From NCBI GenBank assembly GCA_023431725.1, contig JAEYVN010000178.1:1-11040 (forward strand): a DNA stretch of 11,040 bases, in the 5' to 3' direction. Below the pieces are notes generated by a model. That model searched no databases. It was not told the origin of the DNA and saw only the letters and a program-made list of their open reading frames with translations. The DNA is from Pseudomonadota bacterium. Its GTDB lineage: Bacteria > Pseudomonadota > Alphaproteobacteria > Rhizobiales > Xanthobacteraceae. Positions 1 to 6,805 of this stretch are shown here, one piece after another. The position numbers were made by a program, and so were the translations under genes. Every line of letters begins with the position of its first letter. Within the stretch, counting starts at the first letter, position 1.

Positions 1-88
1 GAGCAGCGGGCTGACCGCGCCGGAATGGTGTCGCGCGGGCGATGGCCGAAAGACAATGATATTTTCGATCGGGCCCATGCCGGTTTGG

Positions 89-1018
89 TTATGGTCTGGC
101 GTCATTGCGGCTTGCTGCGACGCGACGAATGGCTTCGATCATCAGCGCGGTGGAAGAGGACGAGGTTGCATTTGCTCGCACTGTAATGCCGACCGGCCCT
201 TCCATGCTGCCGGAGGCGAGCGGAAGCAGAACGATTTTGCCGTCTTCAATGGCCGTCGCAACCGTTCCCAACGGGGTGAACCAGATTGCATCGCTGCAAA
301 GCAGATAGCTGCGCCCGAAGTCGTTGGAGGTGGTCTCGACGATGTTCGGCGACATGGCGATGCCATGCGAGAGAAGAAACCGCTCCGTCTCCATGCGAAT
401 GATCGTTCCATGATGCGGCAGGATCCAGGGATAGTCCGAGATCATTTTCAGGCGGAAGCGGGCCATCGTCGTCAGAGCATGCCCTGCTCTGACGGACAGA
501 ACCAGAGACTCGACATAAAGGTGCTCGAACGACAATCCGATCATGTATTCCGGCTGCGCCAGCCGGCCGAGCACGAGATCGAGTTCTCCCAGCCGCAACT
601 GATCGAGAAGCTGGGCGTTGCTGCCGGTCGCAATGCGAACCGTCGTGTTCGGCGCTTCCCGTTTGAACAGATCGACGACACGCGGCATCACGCCGGAGAC
701 AACATTCGGCATCACGCCGACAGCCACAACAAGACCGCCGGTATTGCCGGCCAGCTTGATGCTGTCGATGCCCTGCCGCAGCGAGGCAATGCTGGTCGCG
801 GCATGTTGGAGGAAGATTTCGCCGAAGCGAGTCAGCATCATGCCTTTCTTGTCGCGCTGGAAGAGTTTGACGCCGAGTGCATCCTCAAGCTCGCGCAGCG
901 TCTTTGACAGCGCGGGCTGGGTGATCGCCAGCGTGTCGGCGGCGGCACCGACGCTGCGCAACTGGGCGATCGTGAGAAAGCACTGAAGGTGACGAAAACG
1001 AATGCGGGTTTCGGTCAT
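89..1018 (-). CDS. pcaQ: PcaQ-type LysR-family transcriptional regulator (protocatechuate catabolism)
   Basis: 309 residues, the usual length of a LysR regulator. An N-terminal winged helix-turn-helix spans about residues 8-66, with a clear recognition-helix segment (ITQPALSKTLRELEDALG, 32-49). The effector-binding domain fills about 95-300. Segments around 147-168 (DLVLGRLAQPEYMIG...FEHLY) and 234-246 (FGRSYLL...SDAIW) match my memory of Agrobacterium and Sinorhizobium PcaQ closely, which is why I name it rather than call it a generic LysR. PcaQ activates the pca genes for protocatechuate breakdown through the beta-ketoadipate pathway; the inducer in rhizobia is thought to be beta-carboxy-cis,cis-muconate. 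The ATG has AGG seven bases upstream. A PcaQ-like operator sits 14-29 bases upstream of the start codon, suggesting autoregulation. No pca structural gene is visible on either side within the window. Another aromatic-pathway LysR paralogue is possible but less likely given the operator. Confidence 0.85.
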   Translation of the reverse strand: MTETRIRFRHLQCFLTIAQLRSVGAAADTLAITQPALSKTLRELEDALGVKLFQRDKKGMMLTRFGEIFLQHAATSIASLRQGIDSIKLAGNTGGLVVAVGVMPNVVSGVMPRVVDLFKREAPNTTVRIATGSNAQLLDQLRLGELDLVLGRLAQPEYMIGLSFEHLYVESLVLSVRAGHALTTMARFRLKMISDYPWILPHHGTIIRMETERFLLSHGIAMSPNIVETTSNDFGRSYLLCSDAIWFTPLGTVATAIEDGKIVLLPLASGSMEGPVGITVRANATSSSSTALMIEAIRRVAASRNDARP

Positions 1019-1031
1019 GCGTCGGCCTGTA

Positions 1032-1047
1032 ATAACCGAATGGTTAT
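1032..1047. promoter_or_regulatory. Predicted PcaQ operator, ATAACC-N4-GGTTAT
   Basis: A perfect 6+6 inverted repeat, ATAACC GAAT GGTTAT, lies just upstream of the pcaQ start codon and its AGG. The PcaQ consensus I recall from Sinorhizobium meliloti is ATAACC-N4-GGTTAA, so 11 of 12 half-site bases match and the spacing is identical. Its position next to the pcaQ translation start fits autoregulation. It could also serve a divergent plus-strand transcript, but the only ORF there is a small one beginning near 1240. Binding is inferred, not shown. Confidence 0.7.
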
Positions 1048-1239
1048 ACCACCGCCGGTCTTCAATAGGTCATGAGATTCGATGGTGTGGCATCACCGTC
1101 ACGTTGCCGCCCCATCTTCACAGGTGTTAACGAGACTTTTCCTTTTGATCGCTACGATGATGCCGGAATTCCATGATGGTAATCGGACGTTAACCATTCG
1201 CGCACCACGGCGCGCGTGCGACAATAATACAACGATAAG

Positions 1240-1383
1240 ATGATGATCTGGAAACTCACTTCCGCGCTGCAATCCTTGCTGAAACATCTCGGCACCAGCA
1301 AAAAATATCGCCCCGAGCGCCACTACATGCGCGGCCCGGGACCGAAATCACGTGCCGTGACATCCAGCCAGCGCCAATCCTGA
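1240..1383 (+). CDS. Possible small basic protein (47 aa), unrecognised
   Basis: An ATG-ATG start opens a 47-codon frame that ends at TGA 1381-1383. The protein starts MMIWKLTSALQSLLKHLG, a short amphipathic helix-like stretch, and continues as a Lys/Arg-rich tail (KKYRPERHYMRGPGPKSR, about residues 22-39). It has no signal peptide or membrane segment. The ribosome binding site is weak: only GATAAG directly before the first ATG. It is convergent with the FzlA-like gene and points away from pcaQ. The ordered hydrophobic-then-basic composition looks more protein-like than the shadow frames around it, but the length is short enough to arise by chance. I do not recognise the family and assign no function. 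Confidence 0.3.
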   Translation: MMIWKLTSALQSLLKHLGTSKKYRPERHYMRGPGPKSRAVTSSQRQS

Positions 1384-1467
1384 GCGCCGTCGATCGCCGT
1401 CGCAGCACTTTTGCTTCGACGCTCGCGCGACACGGACGAATCTTCGCTGCGCTTCGAAAAACGCGAT

Positions 1468-2166
1468 CTAGAAGTCGAGATCGGCGTAATGCGACGCCGG
1501 TGGCAGTGCCGCCGACACCTCGGCAAGGATCGGTCTGAACGAGGGCCGCGACTTGACGCGCGCATACCATTGCTTGGCGTGATCGTTTTCGGTCCACGGA
1601 ACGTCGCCGAGATAATCGATCACCGACAGATGCGCGGCTGCAGCAAGATCCGCATAGGACAGGTTCTCGCCGGCGAGCCAGTCACGCTGTCCTGCGAGCC
1701 AGCCGACATAAGCAAGATGGTAGCGAATGTTGCGGCGCGCGGCGCGCATCACGTCCGTATCGGGTGAGCCGCCGCCATGGTGCTCGCGCATCTGGCGCTT
1801 GTAGACGCGTTCGGTCACCAGCGGATGCGAGACCTCGGTGAAGAACTTCTCGTTGAACCAGTTGACCAGCCGGCGCACCTCGATGCGTTCGGAAATCCGC
1901 TTGCCCAACAGATCGCGGCCCATGCCGTCCTCGGTCGAGCCATATTTCTCGGTCAGAAACTCGACGATCACGCCCGCGCCCGGAATCGGCGGATACCCTT
2001 CCTCGATCATCACCGGGATCTGCCCGGCCGGGTTGAGCAACAGGAATTCCTCCCGCCGTTCCCACACGTATTCCTCAGCCAGCACCGGATCGAGCGCGTA
2101 TTCGCCGAGTGCAAGACGAATGAAGCGCGAATGGGGACAGAAGGGATGATGGAAGAGAGTCAGCAT
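1468..2166 (-). CDS. fzlA: GST-fold protein resembling FtsZ-localised protein FzlA
   Basis: 232 residues from the chosen ATG at 2166, which has AAGG six bases upstream and begins MLTLFHHPFCPHSR, the start of a thioredoxin-like GST N-domain. The same frame runs 29 codons further upstream, but those residues look unlike a GST. The N-domain (1-78) carries CPHS at 10-13 and the cis-proline in GQIPVM (49-54); the helical C-domain follows, with the capping segment LSYADLAAAAHLSVIDY (169-185). WERREEFLLLNPAG (35-48) and the C-terminal end HYADLDF match what I remember of Caulobacter FzlA. FzlA is a non-enzymatic GST homologue that binds FtsZ filaments and is needed for constriction and septal wall synthesis; its conserved C-terminal tail contacts FtsZ. 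The gene is divergent from uppP, so two neighbours serve envelope growth. A generic glutathione transferase is the alternative. Confidence 0.7.
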   Translation of the reverse strand: MLTLFHHPFCPHSRFIRLALGEYALDPVLAEEYVWERREEFLLLNPAGQIPVMIEEGYPPIPGAGVIVEFLTEKYGSTEDGMGRDLLGKRISERIEVRRLVNWFNEKFFTEVSHPLVTERVYKRQMREHHGGGSPDTDVMRAARRNIRYHLAYVGWLAGQRDWLAGENLSYADLAAAAHLSVIDYLGDVPWTENDHAKQWYARVKSRPSFRPILAEVSAALPPASHYADLDF

Positions 2167-2314
2167 GCGGCCTTGCGATTCGCGGCGATAATGCCACGGA
2201 TGATGGGGTAAAAAGAGGCAAATGGTTGAATGGCTGGGAATTCCGTTGCCCACGATGCGGGACCGGGCGACAAATATTGGTCAATTTGATTCTTCGCTAG
2301 ATGACGATGGTAGC

Positions 2315-2329
2315 GGATCGATTCGATCC
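2315..2329. promoter_or_regulatory. Short inverted repeat GGATCG-ATT-CGATCC
   Basis: A perfect 6+6 inverted repeat with a 3-base spacer lies in the 266-base divergent region between the FzlA-like gene and uppP. It could be a dimeric regulator site or chance; GATC-rich short palindromes are common in GC-rich DNA. No regulator is assigned and no clear promoter hexamers flank it. Confidence 0.2.
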
Positions 2330-2362
2330 AAAACCATAAAACGTGATCTACTCCAGTAAATT

Positions 2363-2412
2363 GAGCATGATGATGCCCGAAAGCCGCTTCGCACTTTTCG
2401 GCATCATGATCT
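2363..2412. repeat. Rhizobiales-type palindromic intergenic repeat (hairpin) upstream of uppP
   Basis: The arms ATGATGCC-c-GAAA (2370-2382, one bulged C) and TTTCGGCATCAT (2396-2407) pair over 12 bp around a 13-base loop containing CCGCTTCGCAC. The layout, starting GAGCATGATG, with an A-rich then CGCTTCG core and ending in ATCATGATCT, resembles the abundant dispersed palindromes seen in Bradyrhizobium and related genomes. It ends about 20 bases before the uppP start codon, so in an mRNA starting upstream it would form a leader hairpin close to the ribosome binding site. Only one copy is seen in this window. Confidence 0.6.
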
Positions 2413-2432
2413 AGCGCCACGTCGGGACCTTC

Positions 2433-3236
2433 ATGAGCGATATAATCAAGGCGGCTATTCTCGGCATTGTCGAGGGTTTGACCGAGTTCCTGCCCGTTTC
2501 GTCGACCGGCCACCTCCTGCTGCTCGGGCGGTTTCTCGGATTTACCGACGATGATTTCGGCAAGACCTTCGTGGTCTTGATCCAGCTCGGCGCCATCCTC
2601 GCCATTCTCTCGATCTACTTCGCCAAGCTGTGGCGCATCTTTCTTGGCATGTTTTCCGATCCATCGTCCCGCCGCTTCGTGATCGGCGTGCTGATCGCGT
2701 TTCTGCCGGCCGCCATTATCGGCGCGCTCGCCCATTCGATCATCAAGGATTACCTCTTCAACGTCTGGGTGGTCTGTTTCACGCTGATCGCCGGTGGCGC
2801 CGTGCTGCTGTGGGTGGATCAGCTCGAGCTCAAGCCGAAATTCCACGATGCCACAAAGTTCACGCTGCCGATGTATCTCGGCATCGGCTTCTGCCAGTGC
2901 CTTGCAATGATTCCCGGCGTCTCGCGCTCGGGTGCGACCATCGTGTCGGCGATGCTGTTCGGAGCGGACAAGCGCTCGGCTGCGGAATTCTCGTTCTTCC
3001 TGGCCATGCCGACGATGGCCGGCGCTTTCGCCTACGATCTCTACAAGAACCACGACCAGATGTCGTCGCACAACATCACGCTGGTGGCGATCGGGTTCAT
3101 CTGTTCGTTCGTCGCCGGCTTCTTCGTCGTGAAGACGTTCCTCGACTATGTTTCGCGCCACGGTTTCGGGTTGTTCGCGTGGTGGCGCGTTGTCGTCGGC
3201 AGTATCGGTCTCGTGTTTCTTGCGCTGGGCTTTTGA
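2433..3236 (+). CDS. uppP: Undecaprenyl-diphosphate phosphatase UppP (BacA)
   Basis: 267 residues, typical for the family. This polytopic inner-membrane enzyme removes the terminal phosphate of undecaprenyl diphosphate, regenerating the carrier lipid for peptidoglycan, O-antigen and exopolysaccharide synthesis; extra copies give bacitracin resistance. Motif 1 is [14 protein letters not shown] at 14-27, with E14, E18, S24 and H27 matching the catalytic residues of Escherichia coli BacA. Motif 2 is [10 protein letters not shown] at 161-170, with R165 the conserved arginine. Hydrophobic segments lie around 43-65, 81-101, 110-127, 150-162, 184-200, 215-235 and 245-266. The start has GGGA upstream and gives the canonical N-terminus. 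A Rhizobiales hairpin repeat sits just before the gene. It converges with the NDUFA9-like gene with only 15 bases between stop codons and no obvious terminator. Confidence 0.96.
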   Translation: MSDIIKAAILGIVEGLTEFLPVSSTGHLLLLGRFLGFTDDDFGKTFVVLIQLGAILAILSIYFAKLWRIFLGMFSDPSSRRFVIGVLIAFLPAAIIGALAHSIIKDYLFNVWVVCFTLIAGGAVLLWVDQLELKPKFHDATKFTLPMYLGIGFCQCLAMIPGVSRSGATIVSAMLFGADKRSAAEFSFFLAMPTMAGAFAYDLYKNHDQMSSHNITLVAIGFICSFVAGFFVVKTFLDYVSRHGFGLFAWWRVVVGSIGLVFLALGF

Positions 3237-3251
3237 TCAGCCGAGCGCGTG

Positions 3252-4226
3252 TCAGGCGAGGCGGCCGGCGCGAAACTGGCCGGTCTTGCGGAAGCGCCAC
3301 AGGTAATTCGGTACGATCGCCTCGTACGACGCCGGCATGATGCCGAAGCTCTCCAGCGTCCGGCCTTCCCGGATCGCGTGGCTCGACACGACATTGTCGT
3401 GGCGCAGCAGTTCGACCTGATCGGGCGTGAGCGGCGGGTTCGGCAGGAATTGCAGGACCGAGGCCTGCAGCTTGGCCAATGCGAACGGCACCGGAACGAG
3501 CGGCCGCGACCGCTCGGTCGTGGCCAGGACGAATTCCATCAGTTCGCGGAAGCTCTTCACTTCCGGGCCGCCGAATTCGTAGGTGGTGCCGAAGCCCGTA
3601 CGCTTCTCGACGGCATTGGCAATCGCTTCGGCGATATCGCCGACAAAGACCGGCTGGAATTTGGTCTCGCCGCCGCCAACCAGCGGCAGGAACGGCAGCA
3701 TGCGCGCCATCGAACCGAAGCGATTGAAGAAATCGTCCTCCGGCCCGAACACGATCGAGGGACGCACGATCATGGCCTCCGGTGAGGCCGCCCGGACGGC
3801 GTGCTCGCCCTTGGCCTTGGCCTGGGCATACAGCGAGGTTGAATGCTCGTCGGCGCCGATCGCGGAGACGTGGATGACGCGTGCGCCATAGGCCGCAGCG
3901 GCCAGGGCGACCTGTTCGGCGCCGAAATGCTGGACGGCATCGAAACGCTGCCGGCCCCGTTCGAACAGGATGCCGACCAGGTTGATGACGACATGCGCGT
4001 CGCGCACCGCCGCATCGACCGAGCGCGGATAGCGCAGATTCGCCTGCACGGCGGTGATCTGCCCGACGGTGCCGAGGGGTTGCAGGTGCCCGGCCAGTTC
4101 CGGCCGGCGGACGGCGACGCGAATCCGGTAGCGCCGCTTGGCCAGGGCGCGCACCACATGGCGGCCGAGGAAGCCTGAGCCGCCGAAAATGGTGATCAGA
4201 GTGTCGGAATTGGTCTGCAGAGCCAT
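3252..4226 (-). CDS. NDUFA9-like NAD(P)-binding protein (complex I subunit/assembly homologue)
   Basis: 324 residues of the atypical short-chain dehydrogenase (NmrA/epimerase-like) fold. The dinucleotide-binding motif GGSGFLGRHVV lies at 15-25, after the first beta strand TLITIF. VRDAHVVINLVGILFERGRQRF (74-95) and VIHVSAIGADEHSTSLYAQAKAKGE (117-141) are typical of the alphaproteobacterial relatives of the mitochondrial complex I 39-kDa subunit. A tyrosine-lysine pair, Y133-xxx-K137, is present. In mitochondria NDUFA9 holds NADPH at the interface of the peripheral arm; in bacteria the role is less certain and may be in complex I assembly or stability. Upstream of the ATG is AAGG at nine bases. 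No nuo genes are nearby. A general sugar-nucleotide epimerase is a less likely reading, since the rest of the locus to the right is separated by a tRNA. Confidence 0.85.
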   Translation of the reverse strand: MALQTNSDTLITIFGGSGFLGRHVVRALAKRRYRIRVAVRRPELAGHLQPLGTVGQITAVQANLRYPRSVDAAVRDAHVVINLVGILFERGRQRFDAVQHFGAEQVALAAAAYGARVIHVSAIGADEHSTSLYAQAKAKGEHAVRAASPEAMIVRPSIVFGPEDDFFNRFGSMARMLPFLPLVGGGETKFQPVFVGDIAEAIANAVEKRTGFGTTYEFGGPEVKSFRELMEFVLATTERSRPLVPVPFALAKLQASVLQFLPNPPLTPDQVELLRHDNVVSSHAIREGRTLESFGIMPASYEAIVPNYLWRFRKTGQFRAGRLA

Positions 4227-4307
4227 GAATTGCCGCCTTGAAATCGCTTCCCGCGCGTCATCGTGCGAGATACCGCAAGGTTTTTCCCCTGTACAGGTGT
4301 CCTGTCG

Positions 4308-4337
4308 TTGACAACAACAGACAACGCCTCTTATGAC
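4308..4337 (+). promoter_or_regulatory. Promoter of tRNA-Leu
   Basis: A perfect -35 TTGACA (4308-4313) is followed after 18 bases by TATGAC (4332-4337), a 4/6 match to TATAAT. The predicted start falls within a few bases of the tRNA 5' end at 4347, as expected for a short tRNA leader. The -10 is imperfect, so the exact hexamer is uncertain. Confidence 0.6.
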
Positions 4338-4346
4338 ACGCGCATT

Positions 4347-4433
<87 letters not shown>

Positions 4434-4874
4434 CTCCCTTTTTCAGGGTGGAAAATTGACGATCTTCTCGCTTTTCGGCGGGAGGACCACCGAGATCGTA
4501 CCCTCGCAAGGCCGATGTCATCGTCCGATGACGCATCCTTGGAAACATCGCAGGGCCGGCTTTTTGGCGCGGCAAGCGGGTGTCCGGCAATCCGGGAGAC
4601 GATGCCGCGGCGGCCCCGCAGCCACGAGACTGCTTTCCAGCGACAGCCCCGGTTATCCAGGTTATGAGCCGCTCCGGTTGTAAGGGCAGGCCGATCCCAA
4701 CCGCTCTGGCTTGAATGCTTTCTTCGACGAACTGATGTCCGTTCCGCGGCGCTCCGGTGCGAGCTTGAGAAATTGCAGGCTGTGCCCGCCATGGCGCGCT
4801 CCAGAAGCATAAGCGCGATTGCAGCGCTTGCAGGCCGTGCGCGGCTGGGCTTTCGACGGATTCGATGTCGTTTT
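4434..4874. other. Non-coding stretch between tRNA-Leu and the polysaccharide locus
   Basis: About 440 bases with no gene I can support. Open frames in both directions are Arg/Ser/Pro-rich shadows, two of which run antisense through the tRNA. It contains one clean 7+7 inverted repeat at 4517-4532. I see no copy of the tRNA 3' end, no integrase fragment and no insertion-sequence ends. There is no strong T-tailed hairpin for either the tRNA or the convergent sugar transferase gene. Confidence 0.5.
4517..4532. repeat. Inverted repeat GTCATCG-TC-CGATGAC
   Basis: A perfect 7+7 inverted repeat around a 2-base centre lies about 85 bases downstream of the tRNA. It could be a protein-binding site or a chance palindrome. 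The centre is too tight for a stable RNA hairpin loop without losing its inner pairs, and no T run follows, so it is not a good terminator. Confidence 0.3.
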
Positions 4875-6266
4875 TCAGTAAGCGTTTTTCTGAAATGCGA
4901 ACACGACGAGCGTCTTGGCCATGATCTGAATGTCGAGCCAGAAGCTCCAGTTGTCGATATATTGCAGATCGCAGCGCACGCGTTCTTCTATCTTGTCATC
5001 CGTATTCGTCTCGCCGCGATATCCGTTCACCTGCGCAAGTCCGGTGATGCCGGGCTTGATGTGATGCCGGCGCGCATAGAACTTGATAGCCTGCGCCCAT
5101 TCGCGATCGTGGGCCACGGCATGCGGCCGGGGACCTACGATCGACATGTCACCGCGCAACACGTTAAACAGTTGCGGCAATTCATCGATGCTGCTTTTGC
5201 GCAGGAACGAGCCGACGGCAGTCAGGCGAGGATCGTTTTTCGTCGCCTGACGAACGGAGGCGCGACCATCCTCACAGACGATCATCGTGCGGAACTTGTA
5301 GATCGTGAATTCGCGGCTGTTGAAGCCTGCGCGGCGTTGACGAAAAAAGACAGGTCCACCGGACTCGAGCCTGATGGCCGCGGCCGCGAGAATGAAGATC
5401 GGCCATGTAATCGCAAGCGCCAACAGCGCGACCATCACGTCAGCCGTCCGCTTCAGCAACTGCTCGAACGGGGTCAGCGAAGCGCGTTTGATGACATAGG
5501 CCGGCAGTGCCGACAGCGGGACTGCGGGGTGCGCGATGTAGCGCGACATTGCCGCATCCGGCAGGAGCATGATCGGAAGCGCCTGTTCTCGCAGATCAGC
5601 GACAAGATTTTCAAGCTTGCCACTCTCCGCCCAGGGCATCGCAAGCATGACTGCGTCGATCGAGCCGCTGCGGCTCAAGGCGATCGCGCGATCCAAAGCC
5701 GACGATATCCCGGCAACGTCAATGTCGAGCGTTTCAACTACGTCGAACTGGGATGGCGAAAACAGAAGTTCCTGACGGGCGCGTTTCAACTCGCCAGAGT
5801 TGCCCATCAGGGCAAGCCGCTGCGGCTTGAATGCAACGCTCACGAGTCCTGATCTGACGGCGATGGCGAACAATTGGCGATTGGCGAGGAGCGCGATCAG
5901 GCCACCGACCGCAAAACACAGAAAATGGCCTCGAGAGAAGATCGCCCCGATTTTCAGCAGAAAAATCGCCAGCAGGAAGATGCTGAGTGCAACGATAAAC
6001 CGCCATGCAATCCGCCGCCCCGGAACGCGGGTGAGCGACTTCAGGCTGTGATCATCGAAACAAGAGATGAGGACATAGATCAAACCGACGCCCAAGCCAC
6101 TGGCCAAAGCGTTCTGAAAACTCGTGAACGAGTGGGTGATATGAGTGTGGTAGATATAGTCCGCGACGTAGCTCGCACAGCAGATCGCCAAAAGATCCGC
6201 GGTCAGCACTATGGTACTACTGAGAAGCTGTGCCGGCGATTCGTGGACGCGTGCAACGCTCAACAT
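4875..6266 (-). CDS. Polyprenyl-phosphate sugar-1-phosphate transferase (WcaJ/ExoY type), first step of exopolysaccharide assembly
   Basis: 463 residues from ATG 6266; a TTG four codons upstream at 6278 is an alternative, but the ATG has GAG seven bases before it and the TTG has no ribosome binding site. The N-terminal half has four hydrophobic helices (about 16-40, 54-72, 88-108, 114-136) and a Rossmann-like middle region, as in long WcaJ-type enzymes. The catalytic domain starts at about 271 (KRTADVMVALLALAITWP, the membrane helix) and carries KFRTM (324-328), DELPQL (361-366), VGPRPH (377-382) and IKPGITGLAQVNG (403-415). These enzymes move a sugar 1-phosphate, usually glucose or galactose, from a UDP-sugar to undecaprenyl phosphate at the inner membrane, starting a repeat unit. 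The sugar cannot be read from sequence. The upstream region has tandem TTGACG elements. It is the committed step for the locus to its right. Confidence 0.92.
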   Translation of the reverse strand: MLSVARVHESPAQLLSSTIVLTADLLAICCASYVADYIYHTHITHSFTSFQNALASGLGVGLIYVLISCFDDHSLKSLTRVPGRRIAWRFIVALSIFLLAIFLLKIGAIFSRGHFLCFAVGGLIALLANRQLFAIAVRSGLVSVAFKPQRLALMGNSGELKRARQELLFSPSQFDVVETLDIDVAGISSALDRAIALSRSGSIDAVMLAMPWAESGKLENLVADLREQALPIMLLPDAAMSRYIAHPAVPLSALPAYVIKRASLTPFEQLLKRTADVMVALLALAITWPIFILAAAAIRLESGGPVFFRQRRAGFNSREFTIYKFRTMIVCEDGRASVRQATKNDPRLTAVGSFLRKSSIDELPQLFNVLRGDMSIVGPRPHAVAHDREWAQAIKFYARRHHIKPGITGLAQVNGYRGETNTDDKIEERVRCDLQYIDNWSFWLDIQIMAKTLVVFAFQKNAY

Positions 6267-6335
6267 AATACAACTCAAAATATAGACAGGCTTAAAAATG
6301 GTTATTAAACAGTAAGGATTCGCAATTTAAGTTCG

Positions 6336-6357
6336 CCGTCAACTTTCCGTCAACTTT
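6336..6357 (-). promoter_or_regulatory. Two tandem 11-bp repeats carrying TTGACG, upstream of the sugar transferase gene
   Basis: CCGTCAACTTT occurs twice head to tail (6336-6346 and 6347-6357). On the minus strand this reads AAAGTTGACGG twice, each holding TTGACG, a good -35-like hexamer, 70-90 bases upstream of the sugar transferase start. The downstream DNA is AT-rich, but I see only weak -10 candidates (for example AATCCT at 16 bases). The 11-bp period puts both copies on the same DNA face, so they may be tandem half-sites for a regulator overlapping the promoter. Function is inferred. Confidence 0.4.
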
Positions 6358-6514
6358 TGAATGACAATATTGGATCACGAATTCGAAATACGCTTTGTAA
6401 ACGTTAATTGTTATTCATAGCGGTCAGTGCTTCGGTTGGCGCCGAGTTCCGCGTCGTGACGTATTTTAGTGCTCCGGCGTCCCTCAACTTGGCCTGGGAT
6501 CATTCAGCGCAGCC

Positions 6515-6799
6515 ATGACCGGTTTTCTCGCTCTCTATTTGCTGGCGATCCTTTTGGGATGCTGGCTGGCGTTCCGAATGGGGATCATCGGCTTCAGCGG
6601 AATGTCGTTCGCCTTTGGGATCTTCCTGGCGACCTTGGCGACCACCCATTTCCCGATCAAATTGGGTGGCGGACACGCTTTCCTGATCTGGCTGCTGTTA
6701 CCAATCTCTTATGTTTGTTTCGGCATCTTGTTGTCCCGCGCCCAGACCAACAGGGCGGATTCCGAAAGAAAATTCACCTGCGATGTCCAAAACCCCTGA
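6515..6799 (+). CDS. Small integral membrane protein (94 aa), unrecognised
   Basis: The protein is almost entirely hydrophobic up to residue 75. I see three likely membrane helices: about 3-22 (GFLALYLLAILLGCWLAF), 25-43 (IGFSGMSFAFGIFLATLA) and 53-74 (HAFLIWLLLPISYVCFGILL). A short polar tail with Arg, Asp and Lys follows, which argues for a cytoplasmic C-terminus. No family is recognised. There is no good ribosome binding site, only a weak purine patch. The gene is divergent from the sugar transferase and shares its AT-rich upstream region. It ends six bases before the phosphopantetheinyl transferase frame and lies in the same reading frame, so the two are probably translated from one message. 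Length and helices fit a small accessory of membrane polysaccharide assembly, but that is only inference from position. Confidence 0.65.
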   Translation: MTGFLALYLLAILLGCWLAFRMGIIGFSGMSFAFGIFLATLATTHFPIKLGGGHAFLIWLLLPISYVCFGILLSRAQTNRADSERKFTCDVQNP

Positions 6800-6805
6800 C
6801 GTGGT

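Larger units (their letters stand above)
1019..1467. other. Long, mostly non-coding gap between pcaQ and the FzlA-like gene
   Basis: About 450 bases hold the PcaQ operator (1032-1047) and a possible 47-codon ORF (1240-1383), but no gene of normal size. The longer open frames on the minus strand here are rich in Arg and Ser with no recognisable family pattern, and I treat them as GC-rich shadow frames. I see no convincing promoter hexamer pair. No pca structural gene or remnant of one can be recognised. Confidence 0.6.

Noticed and set aside
1..78. Minus-strand frame open from ATG 78 to the window edge, starting MGPIENIIVFRPSPARHH, ten bases after the pcaQ stop
   Set aside because: It could be the start of a downstream gene, but 26 codons with no ribosome binding site and no recognisable family are too little to call.
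56..907. 283-codon plus-strand open frame antisense to pcaQ
   Set aside because: Composition is His/Arg/Gln-rich and patternless; pcaQ on the other strand has full LysR architecture.
2160..3161. 333-codon minus-strand open frame covering uppP
   Set aside because: It is an antisense shadow of uppP: very rich in His, Asp, Glu and Arg with no family pattern, while the plus strand has intact UppP motifs.
4434..4874. Possible attachment site or mobile element next to the tRNA
   Set aside because: No repeat of the tRNA 3' end, integrase fragment, or terminal inverted repeats can be seen in the window.
4773..5852. 359-codon plus-strand open frame antisense to the sugar transferase
   Set aside because: Shadow of a gene with intact catalytic motifs; no recognisable domain in this frame.
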